A stretch of 64,000 bases of DNA from an uncultured Rhizobiaceae bacterium. GTDB taxonomy: Bacteria; Pseudomonadota; Alphaproteobacteria; Rhizobiales; Rhizobiaceae. The position numbers were made by a program, and so were the translations under genes. The stretch covers positions 186,001 to 250,000 of the forward strand of contig CATQIJ010000006.1 of the NCBI GenBank assembly GCA_958296345.1, given 5' to 3'. How positions within the stretch are numbered: the first letter of the stretch is position 1; each line of letters opens with the position of its first letter. The notes under the pieces were generated by a model. The model saw only the letters and a list, made by a program, of their open reading frames with translations. It had not been told where the DNA came from and ran no database searches. Shown here one piece after another: positions 19,582-28,590 of the stretch.

Positions 19582-20613
19582 CTAAACTTTGAATGCACCG
19601 ACACTGTCGAGTGTGACGGCAAGATTACTGCCAAGAATTGACAGAAACCCTTGGCCAAATGGACGGGCTTGGTAATAAATATTTGCGCCGTTATTTGGCA
19701 GCCGTTGTATGTTGACCTTTGAACCTGTTGTAAGTGTGTGCATGTCGTATGAAGACAGAGACGTTTCACCTAAGCCGAAGGTTACAAAAACATTTTCTGT
19801 TGCCTCGTTTGATGTTTGAACAGGGCCTGCTAATTCCCCCGCAATTTCGATTTGCTCGTCTTCAATATGAATTGGCCAATAACGTCCATCAGAGCGCATA
19901 AGAACACCCTTGATAACGGAAGAGGGTTCAACACCGCAGTCAATCATTTCGCCTGTGCGTGCAAGGTATGCTTGTCTTGCAGGAACAACGACTGGGCCTA
20001 AATGTACAATGAGTTTGCTGTCTAGGTTTTTTTCTTCAGGAAAACTGTGATGCGCAACGATTGCTTCAAGTTGATGATGAAGCTCACCTTGAACTTGAAT
20101 AGCGCCTTGATGGGTTTTTCCTTCGATATCGAATTCAAACCCCAAAAGCTCTCCCGTTACAGATGTGTCTAAATCTGTGATGGAGAGAATTGATAAATCA
20201 ACGCCAATAAGTTCTTCAAGCATATTTAACTTGTTAGTGAAGATATGTTCGAAAATTAATGCAGCATCACCACCTTCGAGTTTTGTGATGTTAAGGTCGT
20301 TATCTGCTAATTGCAGAATAAATGCAGCTGCATCAGATGGCATGTATACGGTAAAAGACCCAGCTTTACTGTGACCTATTATCTGGATCCATTGTCCATT
20401 TGGTGAAATATTTGGCGAAGTGCTTGTCGTTACAATTTCTGTAGAGAACGTCCCAATTTGGATGTTTAAATCACAGATTAACCCACCCCAAGATGACACT
20501 AGAGCGATAAGTGATTTGTCATAATTAAATCGATTGTCAGGTTTTTTTGGCGCGTTGGGCGTGAATAGTTTTTTACCTGCACCTTGGAAACCCGTTGAAA
20601 AACCCGACTGCAT
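19582..20613 (-). CDS. sctQ: T3S cytoplasmic ring protein SctQ
   Basis: This 343-residue protein corresponds in position and size to the sorting-platform protein SctQ (rhizobial RhcQ). The C-terminal 75 residues resemble a SpoA/FliN domain (NVFVTFGLGETSLSSYDMHT, then GSKVNIQRLPNNGANIY). The N-terminal part is divergent and is assigned by context. It lies between the stalk protein and sctR, as in rhizobial loci. Confidence 0.85.
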   Translation of the reverse strand: MQSGFSTGFQGAGKKLFTPNAPKKPDNRFNYDKSLIALVSSWGGLICDLNIQIGTFSTEIVTTSTSPNISPNGQWIQIIGHSKAGSFTVYMPSDAAAFILQLADNDLNITKLEGGDAALIFEHIFTNKLNMLEELIGVDLSILSITDLDTSVTGELLGFEFDIEGKTHQGAIQVQGELHHQLEAIVAHHSFPEEKNLDSKLIVHLGPVVVPARQAYLARTGEMIDCGVEPSSVIKGVLMRSDGRYWPIHIEDEQIEIAGELAGPVQTSNEATENVFVTFGLGETSLSSYDMHTLTTGSKVNIQRLPNNGANIYYQARPFGQGFLSILGSNLAVTLDSVGAFKV

Positions 20614-20647
20614 TTATTTACTCCGCAAATTTAGAACTATGCAGAGA

Positions 20648-21088
20648 TTACCCTTGGCGAACGGCCTCGACTTTCTTCATGTCGATGAGCTTATCGCAGA
20701 GTTTTCTCGTACGTTCTTCGATTTGCAAGAAACGAGCCAGTTTAGACTGTTCCAATTTGAGACGTTCTTCGCTCTCATGGAATTGTTCTATCCGCATTGT
20801 TGTTTTAAATGCGGAGGCTTGAATTTCTTGATCTGTTATCGCGTAGACATTCACGATACGAGCATTTTGGAGGGTAGGGTTTTTACCTGGTTCAATGATC
20901 TCTTTTAAGCGCCTTTGACGGCGATGACCTGAGGTTTGTTTTATTTCTATTTCTTGTTGCTTTGCATGGTCAACTTCTTGGCTGGCTAAATGCATTTCAC
21001 GCTTTGCTTTTGCAGCTTCCATTTCTGCAAGACGTCTTCTAAGTTCTTTTATTTTTAATAGCTTATCTATTTGTTGAAGCTTACTCAC
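20648..21088 (-). CDS. sctO: T3S ATPase stalk protein, SctO/FliJ-like
   Basis: This is a 146-residue, highly charged, almost entirely helical protein (KLLKIKELRRRLAEMEAAKA; RLKLEQSKLARFLQIEERTR) typical of the coiled-coil stalk that sits in the SctN hexamer. Its start overlaps the end of sctN by 8 bp. The place between the ATPase and sctQ matches y4yJ of rhizobial type III loci. The assignment rests on structure and order. Confidence 0.75.
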   Translation of the reverse strand: MSKLQQIDKLLKIKELRRRLAEMEAAKAKREMHLASQEVDHAKQQEIEIKQTSGHRRQRRLKEIIEPGKNPTLQNARIVNVYAITDQEIQASAFKTTMRIEQFHESEERLKLEQSKLARFLQIEERTRKLCDKLIDMKKVEAVRQG

Positions 21089-22439
21089 CTAAGATTTCTC
21101 TCATGTTTTGTACAGCTTCTGGATGCGTGACGCTCGTGTGTGTGTGCTGACTTATGAAGTCTTGAATGGCTGGGTTAGATTCAATGGCTAAGTCGGCAAC
21201 CGGGTCAGTGCCGCTTACGTATTCTCCAACTTGAATTAACAATTCCATATCAATGTATTTTGCCATGAGTTTACGTAAATTATTTGATGCTGAGACATGC
21301 TCTGGCGTACAAATTTCATTCATAAGACGGCTTTTACTTTTTAAGACGTTTATGGCTGGATAAATCCCACTTCGAGCCAGTGCGGCATCAAGAACTAAGT
21401 GTCCATCTGTTAAACTGGCGATTTCTTCTGCTACTGGATCATTGACTCCATCATTTTCTACCAGAACCGTAAAGAAGGCAGTGATAGCGCCTTTTGAGGT
21501 TTTGCCAGTACGCTCAATAAGCTTTGGTAATTCTGCATATACGGATGGTGTAAAGCCACTGCGAACCGCTTTTTCACCTGCAGATAGTCCTACTTCACGT
21601 AACGCACGCGCAAAACGGGTTGCACTATCAAAAAGAAGTAGAACTTTTTGCCCTTGGGAGCGAAAGTATTCTGCAACGGTTACTGCACTGTGAGCAGCCA
21701 TAATACGTTCCATTGCAGGGCGATCAGATGTTGACGCGATTACAATGCAGCGTTCTCGCACCTCAGGTGGGAGTTGACGCTCTAGAAATTCATTTACCTC
21801 GCGTCCACGTTCGCCAATCATTGCAAGTATAACTACGTCTGTATCTGAGTGGCGTGCTAACATTGCAAGCAAGGTTGATTTACCTGCACCTGCTTCACCA
21901 AAGATAGCCATACGTTGGCCTTGTCCAATCGTGTTGAACCCATTAATTGATTTTACACCAGTTTCAAAAACATCGTTGATTACTGGTCGATCTAATGCAT
22001 CGACCATAGGTGGCGTGATTTTAATTTGTTCCATGTTGGACGTTTTAAAATCTAAGCCATCTACAGGGCGCCCCAGCCCGTCTAAAACTCTACCAACCAA
22101 ACCTTGTCCAACCCAAATTTTACAAGGCTCGCCTGTGCCACTTACTTCTGTATTTACAGAAATTCCCTCAATGTCTTCCAATGGAGACAGGATGGCTTTT
22201 TCTTTTTCAATCGCTACAACTTGTGCACCAATTTCGCGACCAGATTCAGGAAGTCGTAAAATGCATTTTTCTCCGACAAAAACATCTTTTAAGGTCGTGA
22301 CTATTCTGCTTGCAGCAACATCTGTAATCTCGCCTATTTCACGATGACGTTTACAGTGTTTCAAGTTTTTCGAAACAGCATTTAGCGTTGTTGTTAAATT
22401 AGGCGCTCTATTATTTTGTGATACTTGCAATGAAGTCAT
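21081..22439 (-). CDS. sctN: T3S ATPase SctN
   Basis: This is the F1-beta-like hexameric ATPase that unfolds substrates and strips off chaperones. Walker A is GEAGAGKSTLLAML, the catalytic region is AMIGERGREVNEFLER, and Walker B is KVLLLFDSATRFARALRE. An N-terminal beta-barrel domain occupies about residues 30-95. The length of 452 is normal. It overlaps the end of sctL by one base (TAATG) and sctO by 8 bp. Confidence 0.96.
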   Translation of the reverse strand: MTSLQVSQNNRAPNLTTTLNAVSKNLKHCKRHREIGEITDVAASRIVTTLKDVFVGEKCILRLPESGREIGAQVVAIEKEKAILSPLEDIEGISVNTEVSGTGEPCKIWVGQGLVGRVLDGLGRPVDGLDFKTSNMEQIKITPPMVDALDRPVINDVFETGVKSINGFNTIGQGQRMAIFGEAGAGKSTLLAMLARHSDTDVVILAMIGERGREVNEFLERQLPPEVRERCIVIASTSDRPAMERIMAAHSAVTVAEYFRSQGQKVLLLFDSATRFARALREVGLSAGEKAVRSGFTPSVYAELPKLIERTGKTSKGAITAFFTVLVENDGVNDPVAEEIASLTDGHLVLDAALARSGIYPAINVLKSKSRLMNEICTPEHVSASNNLRKLMAKYIDMELLIQVGEYVSGTDPVADLAIESNPAIQDFISQHTHTSVTHPEAVQNMREILGE

Positions 22440-23074
22440 TATGCTTTGCCCTGCGAAAGGGTGTTTTCTAATGATCTTTTTAGTGCTTGGATTTGTACTT
22501 CAAGACTTACTTCTACGCGTTTTTCGCCAGTATCCAGAATGCACTTGCCAGGTTCTAGACCTGTGTCATCTATGATTTCATAGGTTGCAGAAGACTTAAC
22601 ATCTGACTTGCTAATGTTATAAAGTCTTAGTCTGTTCGCGCTATCAGGATGTGCGTGCACCTTGAGGGTGTTTGATTTTAAATACTCTTGAGTTGCTTTA
22701 TTAACGCATAATGCGAAAGCTTTTTCATTGCCAATAGCACCGATCATTAAGTTCATGGATTGTTCAACGATTTGTGTAATTCCAGCTTGTGCTGACCATA
22801 GGTCTTGACCTAATTCATTGAATGCCTTGTTGACTTTATCTGCAATGATTAGGTTTGCTTCTTCATTTGCAAGTTCACGTCTTTCCAGAAGTAATTCATG
22901 TGCTTGAAGCTGTGCGTTTTCTAAAATCTCAGCAGCTTCCTCACGCGCATATTGTATGATTTCTTCTGACGACTTAGGTAGACTTTTTGCCGGTTCAATT
23001 GACTGTCCATCTGAATTATTCAGACCTTCGGTGACAATCATTGTTCCCATATATGCTTCTGTTGTATCAAACAT
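22439..23074 (-). CDS. sctL: T3S ATPase regulator SctL (NolV-like)
   Basis: This is a 211-residue FliH/YscL-type peripheral stalk protein. The central stretch is helical and Glu/Ala/Leu-rich (EIIQYAREEAAEILENAQLQ), followed by a globular domain ending LEPGKCILDTGEKRVEVSLE, the usual end signature of FliH/SctL proteins. The order nolT-nolU-nolV-rhcN is conserved. An in-frame ATG at residue 9 is an alternative start. Confidence 0.88.
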   Translation of the reverse strand: MFDTTEAYMGTMIVTEGLNNSDGQSIEPAKSLPKSSEEIIQYAREEAAEILENAQLQAHELLLERRELANEEANLIIADKVNKAFNELGQDLWSAQAGITQIVEQSMNLMIGAIGNEKAFALCVNKATQEYLKSNTLKVHAHPDSANRLRLYNISKSDVKSSATYEIIDDTGLEPGKCILDTGEKRVEVSLEVQIQALKRSLENTLSQGKA

Positions 23075-23085
23075 TTTGGCGCCTT

Positions 23086-23694
23086 TTATGCTGCTATCGA
23101 AGAAGTTTCATTGAGAAGTGCTGTGCTCACCGCAATAACGATTGCACGGGCAGTTGAACTTTCAATTGTATGAGTGATTTCTTCTTCTTGTTCCTCGTTC
23201 GTCTCCATTAGGTAGATGCGCATACCAATTTGCTCATCGAGACTTGTCTTCCAACTGTGGATACAGGCTTTACCAGAGCGCTCAATTAGCGTTTCAATCT
23301 TCGCCATGTCTGCGGTGAATTCCGATTGCTTTGGATGTAGAGCCCCAAGTGAAATTGCAATTTTTAAGTCTTCAACTGCGAAGACATCAGCAATCATATT
23401 GAAATCTGATTTGGAGATTCTTGTCCGCAGAAAATCGCCATGGATGACCATGCCACAAATGCGTGCTAGGCGATCTTTTTCTGCACCGTAAGCCTGTGCT
23501 GATGCGATATCTTCTGGCTTTATTTCGGCCTTGATGTCCATACCAAACGCTTCAAACATTCTGTTGCGTGTCGCTTGGAAAATCCGGTCGTTGGACATCA
23601 TCTGTAGAGCTAGTTCAGGCGAGTCAAATGTCTCTCCCCAACGTTCAAACCAGCTTGGATTTATCTCGTCGCGATAAGGTAAATATTTGCCCAT
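23086..23694 (-). CDS. sctK: T3S sorting-platform protein SctK (NolU-like)
   Basis: This 202-residue soluble protein lies between sctJ and sctL, the position of nolU/sctK in rhizobial loci. It has no membrane segment. A motif-poor N-terminus (YLPYRDEINPSWFERWGETF) and an acidic C-terminus (MRIYLMETNEEQEEEITHTI) are visible. Sequence conservation in this family is low, so the name rests mainly on order and size. Its stop overlaps the region of the sctL leader by 11 bp spacing. Confidence 0.7.
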   Translation of the reverse strand: MGKYLPYRDEINPSWFERWGETFDSPELALQMMSNDRIFQATRNRMFEAFGMDIKAEIKPEDIASAQAYGAEKDRLARICGMVIHGDFLRTRISKSDFNMIADVFAVEDLKIAISLGALHPKQSEFTADMAKIETLIERSGKACIHSWKTSLDEQIGMRIYLMETNEEQEEEITHTIESSTARAIVIAVSTALLNETSSIAA

Positions 23695-24467
23695 TATGAT
23701 TTGCTCTTATTTGAAATTATATTCTGGCGTTTTTGTTTTGATGAATTACTAGAAAGCTTAAAACCGTACCAAGCGATTGCACCTAGAAGGGCCAGCAAGA
23801 AAATATTCCATGCGCCGTTACCAAATGAAGCAACGGATCGTCTAGACGTTGTCGCTGTTGTAGCTGTGTTATCTTCAAACAGAGCGACTTCAACAAATGA
23901 GTATTCAAGATTATCAAGACTATTTACAATCAGGTTTTTGATTGTAGGAATTTGTGGGCGTAGATCTTGGCCCGCCTCTTGGTAGATGAAAACTGATGCG
24001 CGAGGTGGTGTTTTATTATCTTCAAATGGACTGTCTTCAGGAACCATTAAATGAACACGCGCGGATACAACGCCGTTAATTCTGGAAATCGAGTTTGATA
24101 ATTCTTCATTTAAAGCGTGCATAAAACGTGCGCGTTCTTCAAATGGCGTTGAAACTAATTTTTCTGAATTGAAGATTTTTCCCAGCGAACCAAACTGCTC
24201 ACGTGGTAAGCCTTTTTCAGAAAGTTTAACGATTGCTAAACTAAAATCACTACGGTCAACGCTTACAGTGTATGAACCTTTGCCATCAGTTGAACGGCTA
24301 GCTTCGATGCCATTAACAGCTAACACAGAAATCATTTCATTGACTTCGCGCTCTTGTAAGTTTGAGTAGAGTTCGGATTGGCACCCTGCAAGAAATAATG
24401 TTGCAGCTAGGACAATGCCCAAGTTAGCGTATTTCTTTAAAGGTTTATTTGCTCGCATTTTCATCAT
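23694..24467 (-). CDS. sctJ: T3S inner ring lipoprotein SctJ (NolT-like)
   Basis: This is a YscJ/FliF-family lipoprotein forming the inner-membrane ring. The signal peptide ends in the lipobox LFLAGC. It then shows the family start SELYSNLQEREVNEMISVLA, the repeated ring-building fold with GLPREQFGSLGKIFN and RINGVVSARVHLMVPEDSPF, and a C-terminal membrane anchor (GAWNIFLLALLGAIAWYGF). The length of 257 is typical. Confidence 0.94.
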   Translation of the reverse strand: MMKMRANKPLKKYANLGIVLAATLFLAGCQSELYSNLQEREVNEMISVLAVNGIEASRSTDGKGSYTVSVDRSDFSLAIVKLSEKGLPREQFGSLGKIFNSEKLVSTPFEERARFMHALNEELSNSISRINGVVSARVHLMVPEDSPFEDNKTPPRASVFIYQEAGQDLRPQIPTIKNLIVNSLDNLEYSFVEVALFEDNTATTATTSRRSVASFGNGAWNIFLLALLGAIAWYGFKLSSNSSKQKRQNIISNKSKS

Positions 24468-24512
24468 TTGCTTTCCACTCGATACATAAAAGCTATTATT
24501 AAAATTACCGGC

Positions 24513-24995
24513 TTAACTTTGTTTGATAAGCGTTCTTGATGTGTCTGAAACGCCGCTTACTACTTGGTTCACCATTGCCATGAAAATTGCATGATCAAAG
24601 GTCTTTGATAGCGCTTCTACTTTGTCGTCTTTTTTAGGTTGAAGGCCACTTGTTTCTGATGGATTTAGCGTTTCAACTTTTGAGGCCATATCATTTTTAT
24701 AGGTGTCAATTGGAGATGACTTTTCAGTGGCATTTGGAACTTTTGAAGAAAGCTTATCTATCTGCGAATAAACACCATCCAATACACTATTTGCAAAGCC
24801 AGGCTGTGTTGGCGCGTTGGACACTTGTGGTGCAACTTCAACGGATGCTGGAATTGAATTGCCTAAAGAAATACTATCAACATTAGGCGCTTGTGCAGTT
24901 GATCCAGTGCCGGCTTGATTTTCAGCTGCTTGAACCGCTTGCTTTAGAGTTTGTGATGGATCAGCGCCAACTGCGCCTACTGCTGCGATTGTCAT
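24513..24995 (-). CDS. sctI: T3S inner rod protein, SctI/NolB-like
   Basis: This 160-residue protein has no signal peptide. It has a long disordered N-terminal part rich in Ala, Gln, Ser and Pro, and a helical C-terminus (SKTFDHAIFMAMVNQVVSGV). That layout and the place just upstream of sctJ match NolB, the rhizobial inner-rod/adapter protein SctI. The sequence itself is divergent, so the call depends on context. Confidence 0.72.
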   Translation of the reverse strand: MTIAAVGAVGADPSQTLKQAVQAAENQAGTGSTAQAPNVDSISLGNSIPASVEVAPQVSNAPTQPGFANSVLDGVYSQIDKLSSKVPNATEKSSPIDTYKNDMASKVETLNPSETSGLQPKKDDKVEALSKTFDHAIFMAMVNQVVSGVSDTSRTLIKQS

Positions 24996-25005
24996 AACTT
25001 ATTCC

Positions 25006-25188
25006 TTAAGAGCCAGAATTACTTTGTGCTTCACCCAAAATATTTTGAAGTAAAGAGAAGAAAAGAGAGGCAGATGCAGTTTCTGCAGCTTCAGCCAGTT
25101 GTTTTACGCTTTGCTCACCACCTTCAGTACCGATCGCTTGGTCTTGTAGATTAGTAGGTGCTTGAGAACCGACATTGTTAATTTCCAT
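25006..25188 (-). CDS. Small T3S-locus protein, first gene of the sctI-U operon
   Basis: This 60-residue protein is unrecognised. The first half is polar (MEINNVGSQAPTNLQDQAIG) and the second has an amphipathic helix (SASLFFSLLQNILGEAQ). ATG 25188 follows GGAGAATTAAA, and it heads the operon that runs to sctU with only 10 bp to sctI. Size and composition would fit a secreted needle or rod component, a chaperone or a regulator. Nothing decides between these. Confidence 0.65.
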   Translation of the reverse strand: MEINNVGSQAPTNLQDQAIGTEGGEQSVKQLAEAAETASASLFFSLLQNILGEAQSNSGS

Positions 25189-25338
25189 TTTAATTCTCCA
25201 ATAAATGATAATTTTTCATTTATCATACTTGATTTTTTCCTTGCGTAATACCGTATATATTACTTAGATTGCGCAGATAATTCTATATTTTTATTAAAAA
25301 TCAATGATTTATGATTAACGTAGTGACTTTCTTTCTTG
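25189..25338 (-). promoter_or_regulatory. Promoter region of the sctI-sctU operon
   Basis: This 150-bp AT-rich gap between sctV and the next operon is the only large break inside the minus-strand cluster. It carries ACGTAGT on the plus strand at 25319-25325 and an AT-rich hairpin (ATGATAATTTTTCATTTATCAT region, 25206-25227). No sigma-54 or rhizobial tts-box sequence is recognised. Confidence 0.4.
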
Positions 25339-27441
25339 TTACTCGGCGGCATCTAAATATTCGTTTTGAAAACCGTAATCTGAGCCAATAGTGCCGATTG
25401 GATTAAAGTTAAATTCTCCCGATAATTCTCGGAATGCTAATACGTGAAAAGCTAAATTGTGCGTTTTTAAGTACTGAGATAATGGACGACGCAATTCTGC
25501 TTTTGTTAAAATTACTGGCGGCTTTGCATTAAGTTCTTCAATATGATGACGCTCAGAAACATCTTTTAATATTGCCTCTGAAAGAACCGCAGGTGGATGG
25601 AAGTTATTATCTTCTTGCTGGTAATTGATGTGCTCAGCAATTGCTGCTTCCATCTCAGGTTCAACTATGTAGCCTGCTATTAATCTGTTTTCATCAGAGT
25701 AATTTGAGCAAACTTGGCGTGCAAGTGCATAGCGGGCTTGTTCCGCAAGGTTTGCAGCATTACCACCAGAAAGTGTTCCTTCAAGTAGTGCTTCAAAAAG
25801 GATACGGCGTGGTAATAGGGGTACGCCATCATCAAGTAAATTACGCAATACGTTTAATAATTGAACAGGTGACAGTGTTTGTGACACTTGGGTCGCAAGT
25901 TGGTCATGCTCTTTTGCTAAATCTTTGATGATTTCTTGAACTGCCTTGTAGCCTAAAATTCTTGAAACTTTTGTGATCAAATAATGTGAGCCAAGGCGGG
26001 CTAATAATTCACCCATAGCAATGATTTCAATACCCGCATCTGTAAAGATAGGTTCGTTGGCTTCATCGATCCAGTAAGCTGAACGTAATGGCCAATGTTC
26101 ATCAACTGCAATGACAGGTAATCCGTTTAACTCTAGAATGTCAGGTTCACAAATTGCAACCTTCACACCAGTTGGAATTTCTGCACTGAAGACAGCGACA
26201 TTATCTAACGTTAATATAATTTTGCTTGCTTCAAGGTTGGTGTCTTTTTCAATTCCGAAGACCGGCAAGTCAATACCTGTGCGCTTATAGCCACGTTCTA
26301 AAGCTGCATCTCTTTCGATAATAAACTCATCAATTTTAAACTCATTGAAGACTTCTGAACCTACAGAGATTTTGAAAACATCTGTTGGTGAAACTGCAAT
26401 AGATTTTTCGCTTTCTTCTTTTGTAGAAGGAAGGCCTTTTGCAACATTCTCTTTTTCGGTTTCTTTTTCTTCAATAATCTTATCTTCGCGTTTACTGATT
26501 AAGAAACCAGATCCTGCGAGAATTGCAGCCATTCCCCAAAATAGCATAGTTGGAAAGCCTGGAATTAAACCAATTAATGCGATTAAAACAGCACCGACAT
26601 AAAGCGATTTTGATTTACCAATTAGTTGCTCTGAAATATCAGAACCCAGATCTTTTTCGTTTTCAGTTGTTACGCGCGTGATAATTGTGCCTGCACAAAT
26701 TGCCATGATGAGAGCTGGTAGTTGGCTCACTAATCCATCACCCACTGTAAGCCTTGAGTAAACAGAGCCTGCTTCTGCAGCTGACATGCCTTCATTCATG
26801 ATGCCGATTGAAATGCCGCCAACAAGGTTGATTGCAATGATGATAAGGCCTGCAATTGCATCGCCCTTCACAAATTTCATCGAGCCATCCATGGCGCCAA
26901 AGAATTGATTTTCTTTTTCAAGTTTACGGCGACGTATGGCTGCTTCTTCGGAAGTGATGTCCCCTGCGCGAAGCTCTGCATCAATACTCATCTGGCGACC
27001 AGGTAAGGCGTCCAGTGTAAAGCGAGCTGCAACCTCAGCTACTCTTTCAGAGCCTTTTGTAATCACTACAAACTGTACTGTTGTGATGATCAAAAAGATA
27101 ACAAGACCAACTGCAACACTACCAGCGGTTACAAAAGTACCAAATGTTTCAACGATATCACCCGCATCAGCTTCGGATAAAATCATTCTTGTGGTTGAAA
27201 CTGAAACCGCTAATCTAAACGTTGTTGCAATAAGAATGACTGCTGGGAAAACAGAAAAGTCATCAGGTCTTTGTAGATATACTGCCACCATTAAAATCAA
27301 GATTGTTAAGGTGATGTTTAAGACAATAAGCGAGTCGATTAAGATTGTTGGTAATGGAATGATCATTACCAAAACAATCATCATCAACATTGCAACAAGC
27401 GCCAAATCTTGACGACCTTTGAAAAGACTAAGTAGTTTCAT
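25339..27441 (-). CDS. sctV: T3S export gate protein SctV
   Basis: This 700-residue FlhA/YscV-family protein is the nonameric export gate. The N-terminal 310 residues hold about eight membrane spans, with the conserved FHIPEP-type stretch DALPGRQMSIDAELRAGDIT. The cytoplasmic domain recruits chaperone-substrate pairs (for example PPVILTKAELRRPLSQYL, where targets dock). It follows a TPR gene by one base in the same operon. Confidence 0.96.
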   Translation of the reverse strand: MKLLSLFKGRQDLALVAMLMMIVLVMIIPLPTILIDSLIVLNITLTILILMVAVYLQRPDDFSVFPAVILIATTFRLAVSVSTTRMILSEADAGDIVETFGTFVTAGSVAVGLVIFLIITTVQFVVITKGSERVAEVAARFTLDALPGRQMSIDAELRAGDITSEEAAIRRRKLEKENQFFGAMDGSMKFVKGDAIAGLIIIAINLVGGISIGIMNEGMSAAEAGSVYSRLTVGDGLVSQLPALIMAICAGTIITRVTTENEKDLGSDISEQLIGKSKSLYVGAVLIALIGLIPGFPTMLFWGMAAILAGSGFLISKREDKIIEEKETEKENVAKGLPSTKEESEKSIAVSPTDVFKISVGSEVFNEFKIDEFIIERDAALERGYKRTGIDLPVFGIEKDTNLEASKIILTLDNVAVFSAEIPTGVKVAICEPDILELNGLPVIAVDEHWPLRSAYWIDEANEPIFTDAGIEIIAMGELLARLGSHYLITKVSRILGYKAVQEIIKDLAKEHDQLATQVSQTLSPVQLLNVLRNLLDDGVPLLPRRILFEALLEGTLSGGNAANLAEQARYALARQVCSNYSDENRLIAGYIVEPEMEAAIAEHINYQQEDNNFHPPAVLSEAILKDVSERHHIEELNAKPPVILTKAELRRPLSQYLKTHNLAFHVLAFRELSGEFNFNPIGTIGSDYGFQNEYLDAAE

Positions 27442-27442
27442 A

Positions 27443-28063
27443 TTAAGTCACCTTGTTGAATGAACGGAACTTGCCAAACCATGATTTTGCATCGGCAATT
27501 TTATTTGTTTTGAAAGAAACTAAGCTGCGGTACAAAAGTACAAGGCCTCCAATAACGTTTCCTGAATTTGCTTTTTGAAGATAATCAAGTTCCTCAACCA
27601 TTGCCTCAGCCTCTTGCCAGCGATTTAAGCGCATGAATGCTAGCGCTAAAAGTCTGGTGCATTCGAGGTTCTTTGGATTAATTTTTCTTATCATCATAAG
27701 ATAAGGAATTGCTTCTGCTGAACGACCATAGCGAACTTGCATTGCGGAAAGAGCGCAAAGCATTTGTTGATCACTCCATGTTAGTGGAATTTTCTTTAAG
27801 GTCGGATTTATTGCTGCTTCGCTATTAATTGCTGCCTCAACGGTTTTAATATTAGCTGATGATTGATTTGAAGCTTCTGCCTGAACTGCTTGAGATAAGC
27901 CTATTTTAGCAAGCTTACTATTGTCTGCTTTCAAAGCTTCTAGCTGAGCTAGGTTTGATGATTTCATTGATTGCTTATCAAGTGTTGAGCTTGCTGTTAT
28001 TTGCTCAGCAATTTGCTCTGCCTGATTGTCTTTAATCTGTGATGCAAAGTGATTTAGGGCCAT
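27443..28063 (-). CDS. TPR protein of the T3S locus
   Basis: This 206-residue cytoplasmic protein has a Gln/Ala/Ser-rich first 100 residues followed by tetratricopeptide-like helices (LLALAFMRLNRWQEAEAMVE and similar). TPR proteins adjacent to sctV occur in rhizobial loci (y4yS) and in other families as chaperones for needle or translocator subunits. It is separated from sctV and from the upstream gene by one base each, so it is translationally coupled. Its exact partner is unknown. Confidence 0.75.
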   Translation of the reverse strand: MALNHFASQIKDNQAEQIAEQITASSTLDKQSMKSSNLAQLEALKADNSKLAKIGLSQAVQAEASNQSSANIKTVEAAINSEAAINPTLKKIPLTWSDQQMLCALSAMQVRYGRSAEAIPYLMMIRKINPKNLECTRLLALAFMRLNRWQEAEAMVEELDYLQKANSGNVIGGLVLLYRSLVSFKTNKIADAKSWFGKFRSFNKVT

Positions 28064-28064
28064 G

Positions 28065-28478
28065 TTATGCGTTCCCCTTCAAGCCGTCTGACATCACTTG
28101 CGTACCCGTAATCATCGCTAGGCGACGCACATGTTCGTTCAGCATCATTTTACAAAGCTGTGATGTTTCATCTTCACCCTTGGTGTCATCGTAAGATTGA
28201 ATTGCTACCAGGATGCGCGAAAGATCGGCGATCATTTGATCTCTATTTTTTCCTGCAAGTGGTTGTAAATCAGTTTCCGCAATATCACTTGCTGCGACCA
28301 GTTTTTTTGATTTTTTAGAGGTTAGCTTTTTGTTTCCTGAAAACTTCGAGCGGATGTTCGAAAAGCGTTTGATTGCTTGTGGCGTCGCTGCGTTTGCTAA
28401 TTTTGAATTAGCGCTTACATCTCCCGAGTTGGGGTTCTGTATAATTGCGGCGTTATTTTTTGTTTCAATACGAGACAT
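28065..28478 (-). CDS. Hypothetical T3S-locus protein
   Basis: This 137-residue basic protein has a Lys/Ser-rich first half (NIRSKFSGNKKLTSKKSKKL) and a helical acidic second half (QMIADLSRILVAIQSYDDTK, ending VRRLAMITGTQVMSDGLKG). No family is recognised. It is the first gene of the operon with the TPR protein and sctV, so a role in secretion (for example gatekeeper, chaperone or effector) is likely by context only. Confidence 0.65.
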   Translation of the reverse strand: MSRIETKNNAAIIQNPNSGDVSANSKLANAATPQAIKRFSNIRSKFSGNKKLTSKKSKKLVAASDIAETDLQPLAGKNRDQMIADLSRILVAIQSYDDTKGEDETSQLCKMMLNEHVRRLAMITGTQVMSDGLKGNA

Positions 28479-28590
28479 TTATCACTCTTTGTAATGCGGT
28501 TAAGCTATTACTATTAAGGAGAGCAATTTTTGTGCCAGTTGATGTTTTATTTTATGAAAAAAACGGTTTTATAACAGATGCATATTATAA

